From the NCBI GenBank assembly GCA_938003855.1, contig CALKXD010000119.1, positions 1-40,239 of the forward strand: 40,239 nt of DNA. The letters are read 5' to 3'. Shown here piece by piece: positions 23,814 to 30,866 of this stretch. Numbering within the stretch: position 1 is the first letter of the stretch; every line of letters begins with the position of its first letter. This stretch comes from an uncultured Granulosicoccaceae bacterium (lineage in GTDB: Bacteria > Pseudomonadota > Gammaproteobacteria > Granulosicoccales > Granulosicoccaceae). The position numbers and the translations under genes are program-made. Below the pieces are notes generated by a model. That model ran no database searches. It saw nothing but the letters and a program-made list of their open reading frames with translations, and was not told the DNA's origin.

Positions 23814-25415
23814 ATGAATAATTCAGACCTGATTGTCCGGGCGCTAAAAGACGCTGGAGTAACCCACGGGTTCGGTATTCCCAGTGGCAACGTCCTGCCG
23901 TTTATCGAGGCCATGCGCAAGGGCGGCCTGGAGTACGTTTTGACCGCCCATGAAGGGTCAGCCGCCTTCGCCGCTGACGTCACCGGCCGTCTTACCAATA
24001 CCCCCGGCCTTTGCATCGCGACACTCGGCCCCGGCGCCACCAATCTTTCCACCGGCGTCGGCAGTGCGTTTCTCGACCGCTCGCCTTTGATTGCCATAAC
24101 CTGCAACCTGAACTCACACCAACTGGGTCGACGTATTCAAATGATGATCGACCATCACGCCCTGTTTCGGCCGATTACCAAAGCCACCCTCGCCGCCACT
24201 TTCGACAATGTGGCAGAGGTTATTCAGCAAGCTATCACCATCGCGATGACAGAGCCCATGGGCCCTGTGCACATAGATCTGCCGGAAGACGTATCACTGG
24301 CCGATGCTGCCAGCGCCGTGCCGGAACTTATCGCAGCTACTCCATTGCCATTAGCACCGCAGACTTCTATCACCGAAGCCGGCAGCAGACTGGCTGCCGC
24401 GAAAAAACCCATTGCGGTGATCGGTTCATCGGCAATGCGAATGAATAATCCGGCGCTGATTAACTATTTTCTAGAAAAGCACAACATACCGTTTGCCACT
24501 ACCACAATGGCAAAAGGTCTGGTCGATGACGATCACGCACTGGCGGTGGGCTGTATCGAGCGTGCACGACGCCAGGTACAGCGACGACTGATACAGCAAT
24601 GCGACCTGGTGATTGGTATCGGCTACGACACCATCGAAGTCGAGTACGAGGCATGGATAAAAGAAGTGCCGCTTCTGGCTGTCGATATTGAATCCCCCGA
24701 TGTGGCTGACTCCGTCAACCTGCTCACCACCGTCGTTGGTGACCTGGACGACTCAATCACCCGGCTAGAAGATCTGCCCGCCCAGGCCAATGACTGGTCC
24801 GACGCCGAGATCAACGCACACCGGCAGGAATTTCAACAAGTGCTGCGCCCGTCCGGTGACGGCTTCAAACCGCACGAAGTCATAGACATCGTACGCGATG
24901 CAACGCCCCGGGACGGCATACTCTCGTTTGATGTTGGCGCGCACACACACCAGATTGCCAGTCAGTGGTTTGCCCACAGCCCGAGAACATTTCTTATCAC
25001 TAATGGCTGGTCGTCGATGGGCTTTGGCCTGCCGGGTGCGATAGCCGCCAAAATTGCCAGACCCGACCTCCCCGTCGTCTGCCTGATCGGCGACGGTTGC
25101 TTTCAGATGACTTGCGGCGAACTGGCAGTAGCGCGGCGCCTGAAACTGCAGATCCCGGTTGTTGTTATCGATGATCGCTGGTTAAGCCTGATTCAGATCA
25201 AGCAACACCGGAGAAACTATGAAATCTACGGTTCCAATGTCGAACCAGGCGCCTACCAGAAGCCACCGTCGCACTATTTTGGTGTGCCCGCCGTGGGCGT
25301 TGAAGATGCGTCGGCACTGCGCAATGCACTACAGGAAGCCTTCGCAGCCGACGGACCTACTGTCATTGAAGCGGTAGTCAATTCGGATCACTACATGGAG
25401 ACAGTCTTTGACTAA
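23814..25415 (+). CDS. Thiamine diphosphate-dependent enzyme, acetolactate synthase-like
   Basis: 533 residues with the three-domain layout of the ThDP decarboxylase/synthase superfamily. The N-terminal Pyr domain has the catalytic Glu in LTAHEGSAAFAADVTGR, so this is not glyoxylate carboligase, which lacks that Glu. A central domain follows, then the C-terminal PP domain with the ThDP/Mg motif GDGCFQMTCGELAVARRL ending around IDDRW. The substrate is unknown; expected chemistry is decarboxylation or carboligation of a 2-oxo acid. The start is ATG 23814, where the family-like N-terminus (NNSDLIVRALKDAGVTHGFGIPSG) begins; the upstream extension is unlike family members. The last 8 nt overlap the hydroxyacid dehydrogenase start, so the two are coupled. 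Confidence 0.85.
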   Translation: MNNSDLIVRALKDAGVTHGFGIPSGNVLPFIEAMRKGGLEYVLTAHEGSAAFAADVTGRLTNTPGLCIATLGPGATNLSTGVGSAFLDRSPLIAITCNLNSHQLGRRIQMMIDHHALFRPITKATLAATFDNVAEVIQQAITIAMTEPMGPVHIDLPEDVSLADAASAVPELIAATPLPLAPQTSITEAGSRLAAAKKPIAVIGSSAMRMNNPALINYFLEKHNIPFATTTMAKGLVDDDHALAVGCIERARRQVQRRLIQQCDLVIGIGYDTIEVEYEAWIKEVPLLAVDIESPDVADSVNLLTTVVGDLDDSITRLEDLPAQANDWSDAEINAHRQEFQQVLRPSGDGFKPHEVIDIVRDATPRDGILSFDVGAHTHQIASQWFAHSPRTFLITNGWSSMGFGLPGAIAAKIARPDLPVVCLIGDGCFQMTCGELAVARRLKLQIPVVVIDDRWLSLIQIKQHRRNYEIYGSNVEPGAYQKPPSHYFGVPAVGVEDASALRNALQEAFAADGPTVIEAVVNSDHYMETVFD

Positions 25416-26391
25416 TTCGCCCTGGGTGGCGCTGGCGGTAAACCCGGACCTGCCAATAAGTGAGGATCCGGTCGGTCAAGCCTTAGAGGGCATCGCTTCG
25501 TTCAAGGCGGTCGACATCCCCTACAAAACTCTCACCCCTGACGAGCAGGACCACTGCGCCGGTTTGCTGCAGGGTGCCAGCGCTATACTACTGCGCTCCG
25601 GCTATATCACCGATTCGCTGCTCGCGATGCTGCCAGACCTGAAAGTAGTTGCCGTGCACGGCACAGGCTTTGACCCGGTCGATGTTGATGCCTGCAGCAA
25701 GCGCTCGATCATTGTCACCAATACACCCGGCGCTAACGCCGACGCTGTCACTGAGCTGTCCTTTGCACTGATGATATCCCTGCTGCGCAACTTGCAACAG
25801 AGTGCCGCAAGGGCGATGCAGGACAAACTCTGGGACGAAGCACGCAGCACCGGTGGTGAACTACGCGGACGTACTTTGGGGCTTGTTGGTTTTGGCCAGA
25901 TTGGCCAGCGTGTCGCTGTTGTGGCCTCGGCATTCGGCATGAAAGTAATTGCTTTCGATCCGCACGTGGACGACGCGACCATAGCCGCCACTGGTGCGGT
26001 GTGCGGCACGCTGGATGCCGTATTGTCCAGTGCGGATATCATCTCTCTGCACGCGCCGGCGACCCCTTCCACACATCATTTGATCAATGAAGCAACACTG
26101 GCAGGAATGAAACGCGGTGCCTTGCTGATCAACTGCGCACGTGGTGCTCTGGTAGACGAAACCGCAGTCGCTGATGCACTGCATTCAGGGCAACTTGGGG
26201 GCGCAGCACTCGACGTTCTGGAGGGCGAACCACCGAACCCGGACAGCGCTATCTTTACAGCACCAAACTTCCTGCTAACACCGCACATGGCTGGCTCCAC
26301 ATACGAATGTCTGGACAATGTGGCGCGAATGGCTGCCGCCGATATCGCTGCTGTTCTGTCCGGTAGACCACCGGCGCACCCGGTAAACTAA
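25408..26391 (+). CDS. D-isomer-specific 2-hydroxyacid dehydrogenase
   Basis: 327 residues. Substrate-binding segments flank a Rossmann fold with GFGQIGQ; catalytic residues are Arg in NCARGALVDE, Glu in LEGEPPNPD and His in LTPHMAGST. These enzymes interconvert 2-oxo acids and D-2-hydroxy acids with NAD(P)H; relatives include phosphoglycerate and glycerate (hydroxypyruvate) dehydrogenases. The start is TTG 25408, inside the 3' end of the ThDP gene, with GGAG seven bases upstream, so it is a supported non-ATG start. With glycerate kinase two genes upstream, a hydroxypyruvate-to-glycerate role is plausible but unproven. Confidence 0.88.
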   Translation: MTNSPWVALAVNPDLPISEDPVGQALEGIASFKAVDIPYKTLTPDEQDHCAGLLQGASAILLRSGYITDSLLAMLPDLKVVAVHGTGFDPVDVDACSKRSIIVTNTPGANADAVTELSFALMISLLRNLQQSAARAMQDKLWDEARSTGGELRGRTLGLVGFGQIGQRVAVVASAFGMKVIAFDPHVDDATIAATGAVCGTLDAVLSSADIISLHAPATPSTHHLINEATLAGMKRGALLINCARGALVDETAVADALHSGQLGGAALDVLEGEPPNPDSAIFTAPNFLLTPHMAGSTYECLDNVARMAAADIAAVLSGRPPAHPVN

Positions 26392-26417
26392 CCCGGTTGC
26401 CGCAACAGGCGCAATCA

Positions 26418-26433
26418 CGGCCCCATGGGGCCG
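26418..26433. promoter_or_regulatory. 16-bp perfect palindrome
   Basis: CGGCCCCATGGGGCCG is perfectly self-complementary with no loop, located between the hydroxyacid dehydrogenase stop and the P-loop kinase start, 49 nt before the latter. No T-run follows, so it is not a terminator; a protein binding site is the simplest reading. Confidence 0.4.
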
Positions 26434-26482
26434 GGCGGCTCTCTATAACACGCTGTCCCGGGCACGGAAAGGAATCCTCAAC

Positions 26483-27043
26483 ATGCGGCGAGTAATGATT
26501 ACAGGTGGGCCCGGTGCCGGTAAAAGTACCCTCGCCGTGCTGCTCGGCCGTGTTACCGGACTGCCAGTAGTGCATATGGATCACATTCACTGGAAAAGCG
26601 GCTGGATCGAGCGGGACCGCGCCCGCAAAACACAGCTCACCCATGAGGTACATCAGCGTGAATTGTGGATATTGGAAGGCGGACATTCCACGTCCTATCC
26701 CGAGCGACTAAGCCGTGCCGATACCTTTATCTGGCTGGATTTCCCGCTCTGGCTTCGACTCTGGCGGGTACTTAGCAGATCCGTTAGATACCACGGCACG
26801 AACCGCCCTGACCTGCCAGAGGGCTGCCCCGAAAGGCTCTCGATGGAAACTATCGAGTTTGTACGCTTTATCTGGCGCACTCGAAAAACAGCACGCCGCA
26901 AGCTTGAAAAAATCTATAACAACCCACCTGGTCATCTACAAGTGGTAAAGCTCAATAATCTGCGACAGGTTAACGGCTATCTGCAAAGCATCGCTACGTT
27001 ACCGAACCACAAAAAACCGGCCAGCGGTTCCACGCTCACTTAG
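26483..27043 (+). CDS. P-loop nucleotide kinase-like protein (FlaR/topology-modulation type)
   Basis: 186 residues with a Walker A motif GGPGAGKST near the N-terminus (residues 8-16), HMDHIHWKSGW (the acidic residue that in kinases contacts the phosphoryl acceptor), WILEGGHSTSYPERLSRADTFIWLDFP (Walker B-like), and an Arg-rich lid-like region. This matches adenylate-kinase-like proteins annotated as FlaR or DNA topology modulation protein; the true substrate is unknown. The start has AAAGGA at a ten-base spacing. The C-terminus carries a basic, low-complexity tail. It converges on the unknown gene at 27102-27668. Confidence 0.8.
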   Translation: MRRVMITGGPGAGKSTLAVLLGRVTGLPVVHMDHIHWKSGWIERDRARKTQLTHEVHQRELWILEGGHSTSYPERLSRADTFIWLDFPLWLRLWRVLSRSVRYHGTNRPDLPEGCPERLSMETIEFVRFIWRTRKTARRKLEKIYNNPPGHLQVVKLNNLRQVNGYLQSIATLPNHKKPASGSTLT

Positions 27044-27101
27044 GGATCCTGCAGCGCTGTGACCGGTTGCCTGCTGGTCGGCCTGACACCCGGCGCTAAA
27101 T

Positions 27102-27668
27102 CTAGCGTGTCACCGCCGGGTCTGCACTGCTGGCTTCCCAATCAGGCTTGAACGATAAAACAGTCAATGCTGCCGGCATCGTTGCATTGAACATACTGTT
27201 GTGCCAGTAGGTTGCCTGATAAGCGTCATCGTCATCGCTGAGCACAGTCACTGAACAACGCACCTTAAAAGACTGCTGATACTGCTTGAACACCAGGTCG
27301 CATTCTTTTTGCTCGACCAGCAATCCGGCGAGTTCGGAATCAATGGCAAAGGTAGCGGTTAGCCGGTCATCGAATGTCTTCGGGTGCTGATAGTACGCTG
27401 AGCTTAAAATCTTTAAAGCAGACTCACGTCGAATACTTGGATCGAAAGTCTTTTTAACTATATGCCTGAACTCTTTTGTCAGGTCGGTGGAATCTGCCTG
27501 CACCAGTACCGTATTGAGCGGCCCCAGGTTACGGTCGCTAACTTTGACATACAGTTCAGCCTGCATACCGGAGCTTGGCCGGCCGTCTTCTTTGCGCACC
27601 GTGTGTTGGCGAATCCGGCATTGCCAGCCGTAAAAATAGTTTCGGAGTAATTCAGCTGCATTATTCAT
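27102..27668 (-). CDS. Conserved hypothetical protein with structured leader
   Basis: 188 residues, soluble, no signal peptide. The N-terminus (MNNAAELLRNYFYGWQCRIRQHTVRKEDGRPSSGM) looks conserved and would fit a nucleic-acid or small-ligand binding protein, but I do not recognise the family. Other marked segments are SDRNLGPLNTVLVQADSTDLTKEFRHIV and AYYQHPKTFDDRLTATFAID. I chose ATG 27666-27668 because TGGAAA precedes it; an ATG eight codons upstream overlaps the hairpin and lacks a signal. The transcript leader contains a terminator-like hairpin and alternative stems (27698-27795), so expression is probably controlled by attenuation. Confidence 0.7.
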   Translation of the reverse strand: MNNAAELLRNYFYGWQCRIRQHTVRKEDGRPSSGMQAELYVKVSDRNLGPLNTVLVQADSTDLTKEFRHIVKKTFDPSIRRESALKILSSAYYQHPKTFDDRLTATFAIDSELAGLLVEQKECDLVFKQYQQSFKVRCSVTVLSDDDDAYQATYWHNSMFNATMPAALTVLSFKPDWEASSADPAVTR

Positions 27669-27680
27669 AGTGTTTCCATT

Positions 27681-27697
27681 AGCCGGTGGCACCGGCT
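27681..27697 (-). promoter_or_regulatory. 7-bp hairpin just before the ribosome binding site
   Basis: AGCCGGT-3 nt-ACCGGCT ends three bases upstream of the TGGAAA purine stretch of the 27102-27668 gene. It could block or insulate translation initiation. It has no T-run, so it is not a terminator. Confidence 0.45.
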
Positions 27698-27730
27698 AAA
27701 AAAGCGAACACACGGCACAACCGTGTTCGC
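27698..27730 (-). terminator. Rho-independent terminator or attenuator in the leader
   Basis: Read on the minus strand, GCGAACACGG (27730-27721), a 5-nt loop, and CCGTGTGTTCGC (27715-27704) form a 10-bp stem with a two-base bulge, followed directly by six T (27703-27698). It lies 30-62 nt upstream of the start codon of the 27102-27668 gene, in the same direction. That fits transcription attenuation, or termination of an upstream minus-strand transcript. Confidence 0.7.
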
Positions 27731-27795
27731 GGTTAGCTCTAGTCTGTGATAAACGGGGTTGTCATGCATCATCACGCATACAACCTCGCTAACCG
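27730..27795 (-). promoter_or_regulatory. Structured leader element upstream of the terminator
   Basis: An outer perfect 8-bp stem (27730-27737 with 27788-27795) encloses an inner hairpin: 27755-27762 with 27780-27787 (8 bp including one wobble) stacked on 27764-27767 with 27776-27779 (4 bp). The inner stem contains ACAACC, which could instead pair with GGTTGT in the terminator loop, giving alternative folds. I do not match it to a known riboswitch class. Confidence 0.5.
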
Positions 27796-27833
27796 GGTCA
27801 CAAACTGCCTGCCACCTACTTTACCACCGCCAA

Positions 27834-28067
27834 CTACCAGTGAATGTATCGGCCACCGTAAATAGCGACAGAAACTTTTCGGCCCGCAGTACGGGTTGTC
27901 TTAGCAGTCGAGTGTATTGCCTCGTCCATCAGGCGCAATTCAAAACGGCCGGCATCGAGAGCGCGAATCCTAGGGGTTCGGTTGTTCACAGGATACGTGA
28001 CCGAGTTTGGCGACCGGATAGCCCCGGGACTGGTGATCGGTGCACCAATGCGCTCGTGGCTGTTCAC
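27834..28067 (-). CDS. Possible small protein, 77 aa, uncertain
   Basis: An open frame from a GTG directly after a stop codon to TAG. The translation ends in a plausible folded segment (RALDAGRFELRLMDEAIHSTAKT, then GRKVSVAIYGGRYIHW) and its codon use is compatible with coding. Against it: no Shine-Dalgarno, a GTG start, and no family I recognise. If real, the terminator-like hairpin at 27698-27730 would end its transcript. It could also be the remnant of a longer gene. Confidence 0.3.
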   Translation of the reverse strand: MNSHERIGAPITSPGAIRSPNSVTYPVNNRTPRIRALDAGRFELRLMDEAIHSTAKTTRTAGRKVSVAIYGGRYIHW

Positions 28068-28461
28068 AGCGGGTTAATGATCGCACACAATGAGGAGACG
28101 CTGTTCATGATGCCACGGAGACACTGGTAAGCCAGAGGCGATAATCCGAGCTCATCCTTTTTACTCAGGAACACATTTTTGCCACCGGTTTTAGTGCACA
28201 GCGACACATGAGCATATTCGGTTGCCTGACATCTCCAGTAACATCACCGCGACAGGCTCACCCGGCGAATGCTCAAGCGTCGTTTTTTTATATATAAACA
28301 GACGATAAAGCAAATCAAGTCCCCACCTTAAGCCTGCTTTGGTTACATGGGATCAGGAGGATAAAGATCCGGGGGGCTGGCGAGAAAAACACGTAGCTGC
28401 CCGGGCAGTGTTCTGCGGTTGATTTTAAATCAGACGGCCGGCCAAAAGCAGGCCTGCAATT
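28068..28461. other. Gene-free stretch between the uncertain ORF and the amt operon end
   Basis: Part of the 834-nt gap 27669-28502. It contains an AT-rich patch with a run of seven T (near 28285-28293), and an isolated strong Shine-Dalgarno-like CAGGAGGATAAAG near 28351-28363 with no start codon at proper distance. I see no gene or convincing RNA here. Confidence 0.4.
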
Positions 28462-28494
28462 AAAACAAAGGCCCCGGCGCAAAGCGTCGGGGCC
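28462..28494 (-). terminator. Strong Rho-independent terminator of the gmaS-amt operon
   Basis: On the minus strand GGCCCCGACGC - TTT - GCGCCGGGGCC forms an 11-bp stem with one mismatch and a three-base loop (28494-28470), followed by TTTGTTTT. It ends transcription 9 nt after the stop of the 61-aa membrane protein gene. Confidence 0.9.
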
Positions 28495-28502
28495 CCGCTA
28501 CA

Positions 28503-28688
28503 CTAGCGTCGGTCGCGGCGTCTGGCCACTTTTGCACCGACTCTTATCTCATGAATAATGCTTGAGACAACGACAAACGCCAACACACCACACATGACCC
28601 AGAATATACCCTGTACGGTTCCAGGCTGGTGAGCGAAGGTGAAGAATGCTCCGGCACCTTCCATTGTTTCTACTGGACTGGAATTCAT
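28503..28688 (-). CDS. 61-aa single-helix membrane protein coupled to amt
   Basis: The protein has a polar N-terminus (NSSPVETMEGAGAFFTFAHQPGTV), one membrane helix (about residues 25-45, GIFWVMCGVLAFVVVSSII) and a short basic tail (RVGAKVARRRDRR), predicting a cytoplasmic C-terminus. AGGAG stands seven bases before the ATG. Its start overlaps the amt stop as ATGA, so it is translationally coupled to amt. A small subunit that binds or regulates the ammonium transporter is the obvious hypothesis; I know no named family. The operon terminator follows at once. Confidence 0.7.
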   Translation of the reverse strand: MNSSPVETMEGAGAFFTFAHQPGTVQGIFWVMCGVLAFVVVSSIIHEIRVGAKVARRRDRR

Positions 28689-30259
28689 GAGGGTCTCCTG
28701 GGTGGAAGTTGTGGTGGCAGATCATCGTTGCCAGGACGCGGACGTCGCGGTGGCAGATCGCCATCCACCGGGCGGGTTCTCGGCGGTGGCAAATCACCAT
28801 CCGCCGGACGATTTCGCTGCGGTGGCAGTTCACGGCGCGGTTCGCGACGCTGAGGCTCACGATCTCTGCGAGGTGGCTCGCCACGACCGCTGTCTCTGCC
28901 CCTGCCGCGTGAGACTTGCACCGGATCAGCTGCTTCTTCCCATACTGCAAACTCAGGATACCCCTGCGAAGGGATCTCTGCGGGATCAAGGCCGAGGATT
29001 TCAACTTCATTGCGAACGCGCAACAGGCCGAGAATACGTAACAGGTAGCCAAGGATTAACGCCGGAACAAAACCAAGTGCCGCCATAACCGCCGCGCCTT
29101 TTGCCTGACCGATGAAGCTGATGGCCGGGTTATCACCCACGCCCGGATAACCGGCGCAGAATATACCTACCGCCAGTACGCCCCAGACACCACAAACGCC
29201 ATGTACAGCAACTGCGCCGACGGCGTCGTCAATGCCCAGTTTTTCAATGAATCGTGCTGCAACAGGGATCAGCATACCGCCGATGAAGCCGAGCAGAAAC
29301 GCCAGTGGTGGATAGAACAGATCGAGACCTGAAGCTACCGAGAAGATTCCACCTAACGCACCGGACATCATCCAGAACGGATCGCGGGTCAGGAAGTAGG
29401 CACCGATAATACCACCGGCCATGCCCATCAGAGTGTTGAAGACAAACGAAGACAGGTTGGACGGAATACCGTAAATGTTGACCCATTGACCGACGGGATC
29501 GTAAATCAGGCAAGCGCCGAGGAAACCGAAAAAGCCCAGGATAATGAGCATCAAACCAGTAATAGTCAGCGGCATATTGTGGCCGCGCAAATCATTGGCC
29601 GAACCGTCTGCATTGTACTTGCCGATACGCGGACCGAGAGGGATTAAGATACCCAGCGCAAAAAAGCCGGCGATAGTGTGTACGACACCTGCGGCTGCGA
29701 CATCGCGGAAGCCCCATTCAACGACCATCCAGCCAGTTGGGTGCCAGCCCCAGGACGCGCCCAGAATCCACACAACAGAACCCAGGAAGACAGCAGTAAT
29801 TATAAACGCACTGAGCTTAATACGCTCGATCACGGCACCGGAATAAATTGATGCGGTTGTACAGGCAAACAACGTAAATGCCGCCCAGAAAACACCCGTG
29901 GCCTGGTCCTGAAGGTTCGGACCCATAGCATCACTCCAGGGTACACCACCGGCACCGCCTTCAAAGTCCCATGCCATCAGATCGATACCGTCAGCACCGA
30001 ACGGCCAGTTGTAGCCGGCCAGGTAAATCCACCAGCCAAAGGCAAAAAAGGTGGGAATCATGAAAGCAAACGCAAGGATGTTTTTAACACCGGATGCCAA
30101 TGCATTTTTACTACGCGATGCGCCCATTTCGTAGGCCAGAAAACCCGCATGGATCGCAATCATCAGCGCGGTACACCACCAGTAATAAATCTCCAGATTT
30201 ATTGTAGTGTGTCCGGCTAAAGCAGCGTCAATCGCCGCGGAAACTGCTTCTTCGTTCAT
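28685..30259 (-). CDS. amt: Ammonium transporter (Amt) with Arg/Pro repeat tail
   Basis: 524 residues. The first about 435 form an Amt/Mep/Rh channel of eleven helices, with the twin histidines of the pore in GVVHTIAG and VAVHGVCG and the typical ASWGWHPTGW-like and TGxF segments. It conducts ammonium (and often methylammonium) across the inner membrane. After the last helix a cytoplasmic region (RVRNEVEILGLDPAEIPSQG) leads to an unusual tail of about 75 residues rich in Arg, Pro and Asp, including three 12-residue repeats. Usual Amt proteins end soon after the last helix. The start has GGGGGAG upstream. It lies downstream of mgsC and the 128-aa gene; its stop overlaps the 61-aa gene. Confidence 0.92.
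   Translation of the reverse strand: MNEEAVSAAIDAALAGHTTINLEIYYWWCTALMIAIHAGFLAYEMGASRSKNALASGVKNILAFAFMIPTFFAFGWWIYLAGYNWPFGADGIDLMAWDFEGGAGGVPWSDAMGPNLQDQATGVFWAAFTLFACTTASIYSGAVIERIKLSAFIITAVFLGSVVWILGASWGWHPTGWMVVEWGFRDVAAAGVVHTIAGFFALGILIPLGPRIGKYNADGSANDLRGHNMPLTITGLMLIILGFFGFLGACLIYDPVGQWVNIYGIPSNLSSFVFNTLMGMAGGIIGAYFLTRDPFWMMSGALGGIFSVASGLDLFYPPLAFLLGFIGGMLIPVAARFIEKLGIDDAVGAVAVHGVCGVWGVLAVGIFCAGYPGVGDNPAISFIGQAKGAAVMAALGFVPALILGYLLRILGLLRVRNEVEILGLDPAEIPSQGYPEFAVWEEAADPVQVSRGRGRDSGRGEPPRRDREPQRREPRRELPPQRNRPADGDLPPPRTRPVDGDLPPRRPRPGNDDLPPQLPPRRPS
28709..28816 (-). repeat. Three 36-nt in-frame repeats in the amt tail
   Basis: Three consecutive 36-nt units encode RNRPADGDLPPP, RTRPVDGDLPPR and RPRPGNDDLPPQ. 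The DNA units share GGTGGCARATC on the plus strand and differ at other sites, so the array is not a very recent duplication. Confidence 0.8.
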
Positions 30260-30432
30260 AGACTCCCCCTATGTAGACGGCGGCGACGAACTGCAGCAGC
30301 AGCGTGCCTGGCCGTTGTGGAACTGCCTGAACGAAAATGTCCGGCCAGTTGTTGAACAGGCAGCAAGCAAAGCTTACTGCCATAACGACGGGCTAGCGTG
30401 GATTGAAAGCCCGATAGATTCAAGATGTTACC

Positions 30433-30451
30433 GTGCCGGTTTATCCGGCAC
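30433..30451 (-). promoter_or_regulatory. Hairpin between the 128-aa gene and amt
   Basis: GTGCCGG-5 nt-CCGGCAC, a perfect 7-bp stem 20 nt after the 128-aa stop within a 211-nt intergenic spacer. No T-run follows on the minus strand, so it is more likely a processing or stabilising stem than a terminator. The remainder of the spacer, up to the amt start, shows no gene. Confidence 0.4.
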
Positions 30452-30470
30452 AACAACTTAATGGCACAGA

Positions 30471-30857
30471 TCAGAACTTCCGGTAAGCCTTGTTGAGCTC
30501 GACCATCGGATGCGCCGGAGACATCTGGAACTTGATCAGCAACTCACGCGCGATCATGTCCCGATCCTGCTGGTTATCAGGCATTTCCATCTCTTCAGGG
30601 ACCGTTACCCAGCCATTGATATTTCGATCAAAGACTGCCGCGCGGTTTTCCTCGTAGCCCATATGCACATCTTCGAGCCAGTTCAGGTCTTTCCAGCCCA
30701 TCGTCTCCATGTACTTGCTCAAAAACGGCGTGATGCGCTCATAATCAGGTACCAGATTGACATCATAGCGATAGCCGATGTGCTGGCCGATGGTCTTTTC
30801 CCGCTCTGAGTCGAGACCGTCGGTGTTGATGAAATGATCAATATCATTGTCAGCCAT
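30471..30857 (-). CDS. Conserved hypothetical protein of the methylamine operon, 128 aa
   Basis: A soluble acidic protein without signal peptide; I do not recognise a family. Marked segments are HIGYRYDVNLVPDYERITPFLSKYMETMGW, a central AAVFDRNINGWVTVPEEME, and a C-terminal LIKFQMSPAHPMVELNKAYRKF. A TAGGAGAG lies just before the ATG. It starts 9 nt after mgsC and precedes amt, so it belongs to the operon. Its position suggests an accessory role with N-methylglutamate synthase or the transporter, perhaps a small regulatory or assembly subunit; the sequence does not decide this. Confidence 0.7.
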   Translation of the reverse strand: MADNDIDHFINTDGLDSEREKTIGQHIGYRYDVNLVPDYERITPFLSKYMETMGWKDLNWLEDVHMGYEENRAAVFDRNINGWVTVPEEMEMPDNQQDRDMIARELLIKFQMSPAHPMVELNKAYRKF

Positions 30858-30866
30858 GCTGCTCTC

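Noticed and set aside
23814-25415. Calling the ThDP enzyme glyoxylate carboligase because of the neighbouring glycerate kinase
   Set aside because: Glyoxylate carboligase lacks the catalytic Glu of the Pyr domain, which is present here (AHEGSAAF).
30362-30382. A sigma54-like sequence upstream of amt on the minus strand
   Set aside because: The conserved doublets are eleven bases apart; one base too many for sigma54.
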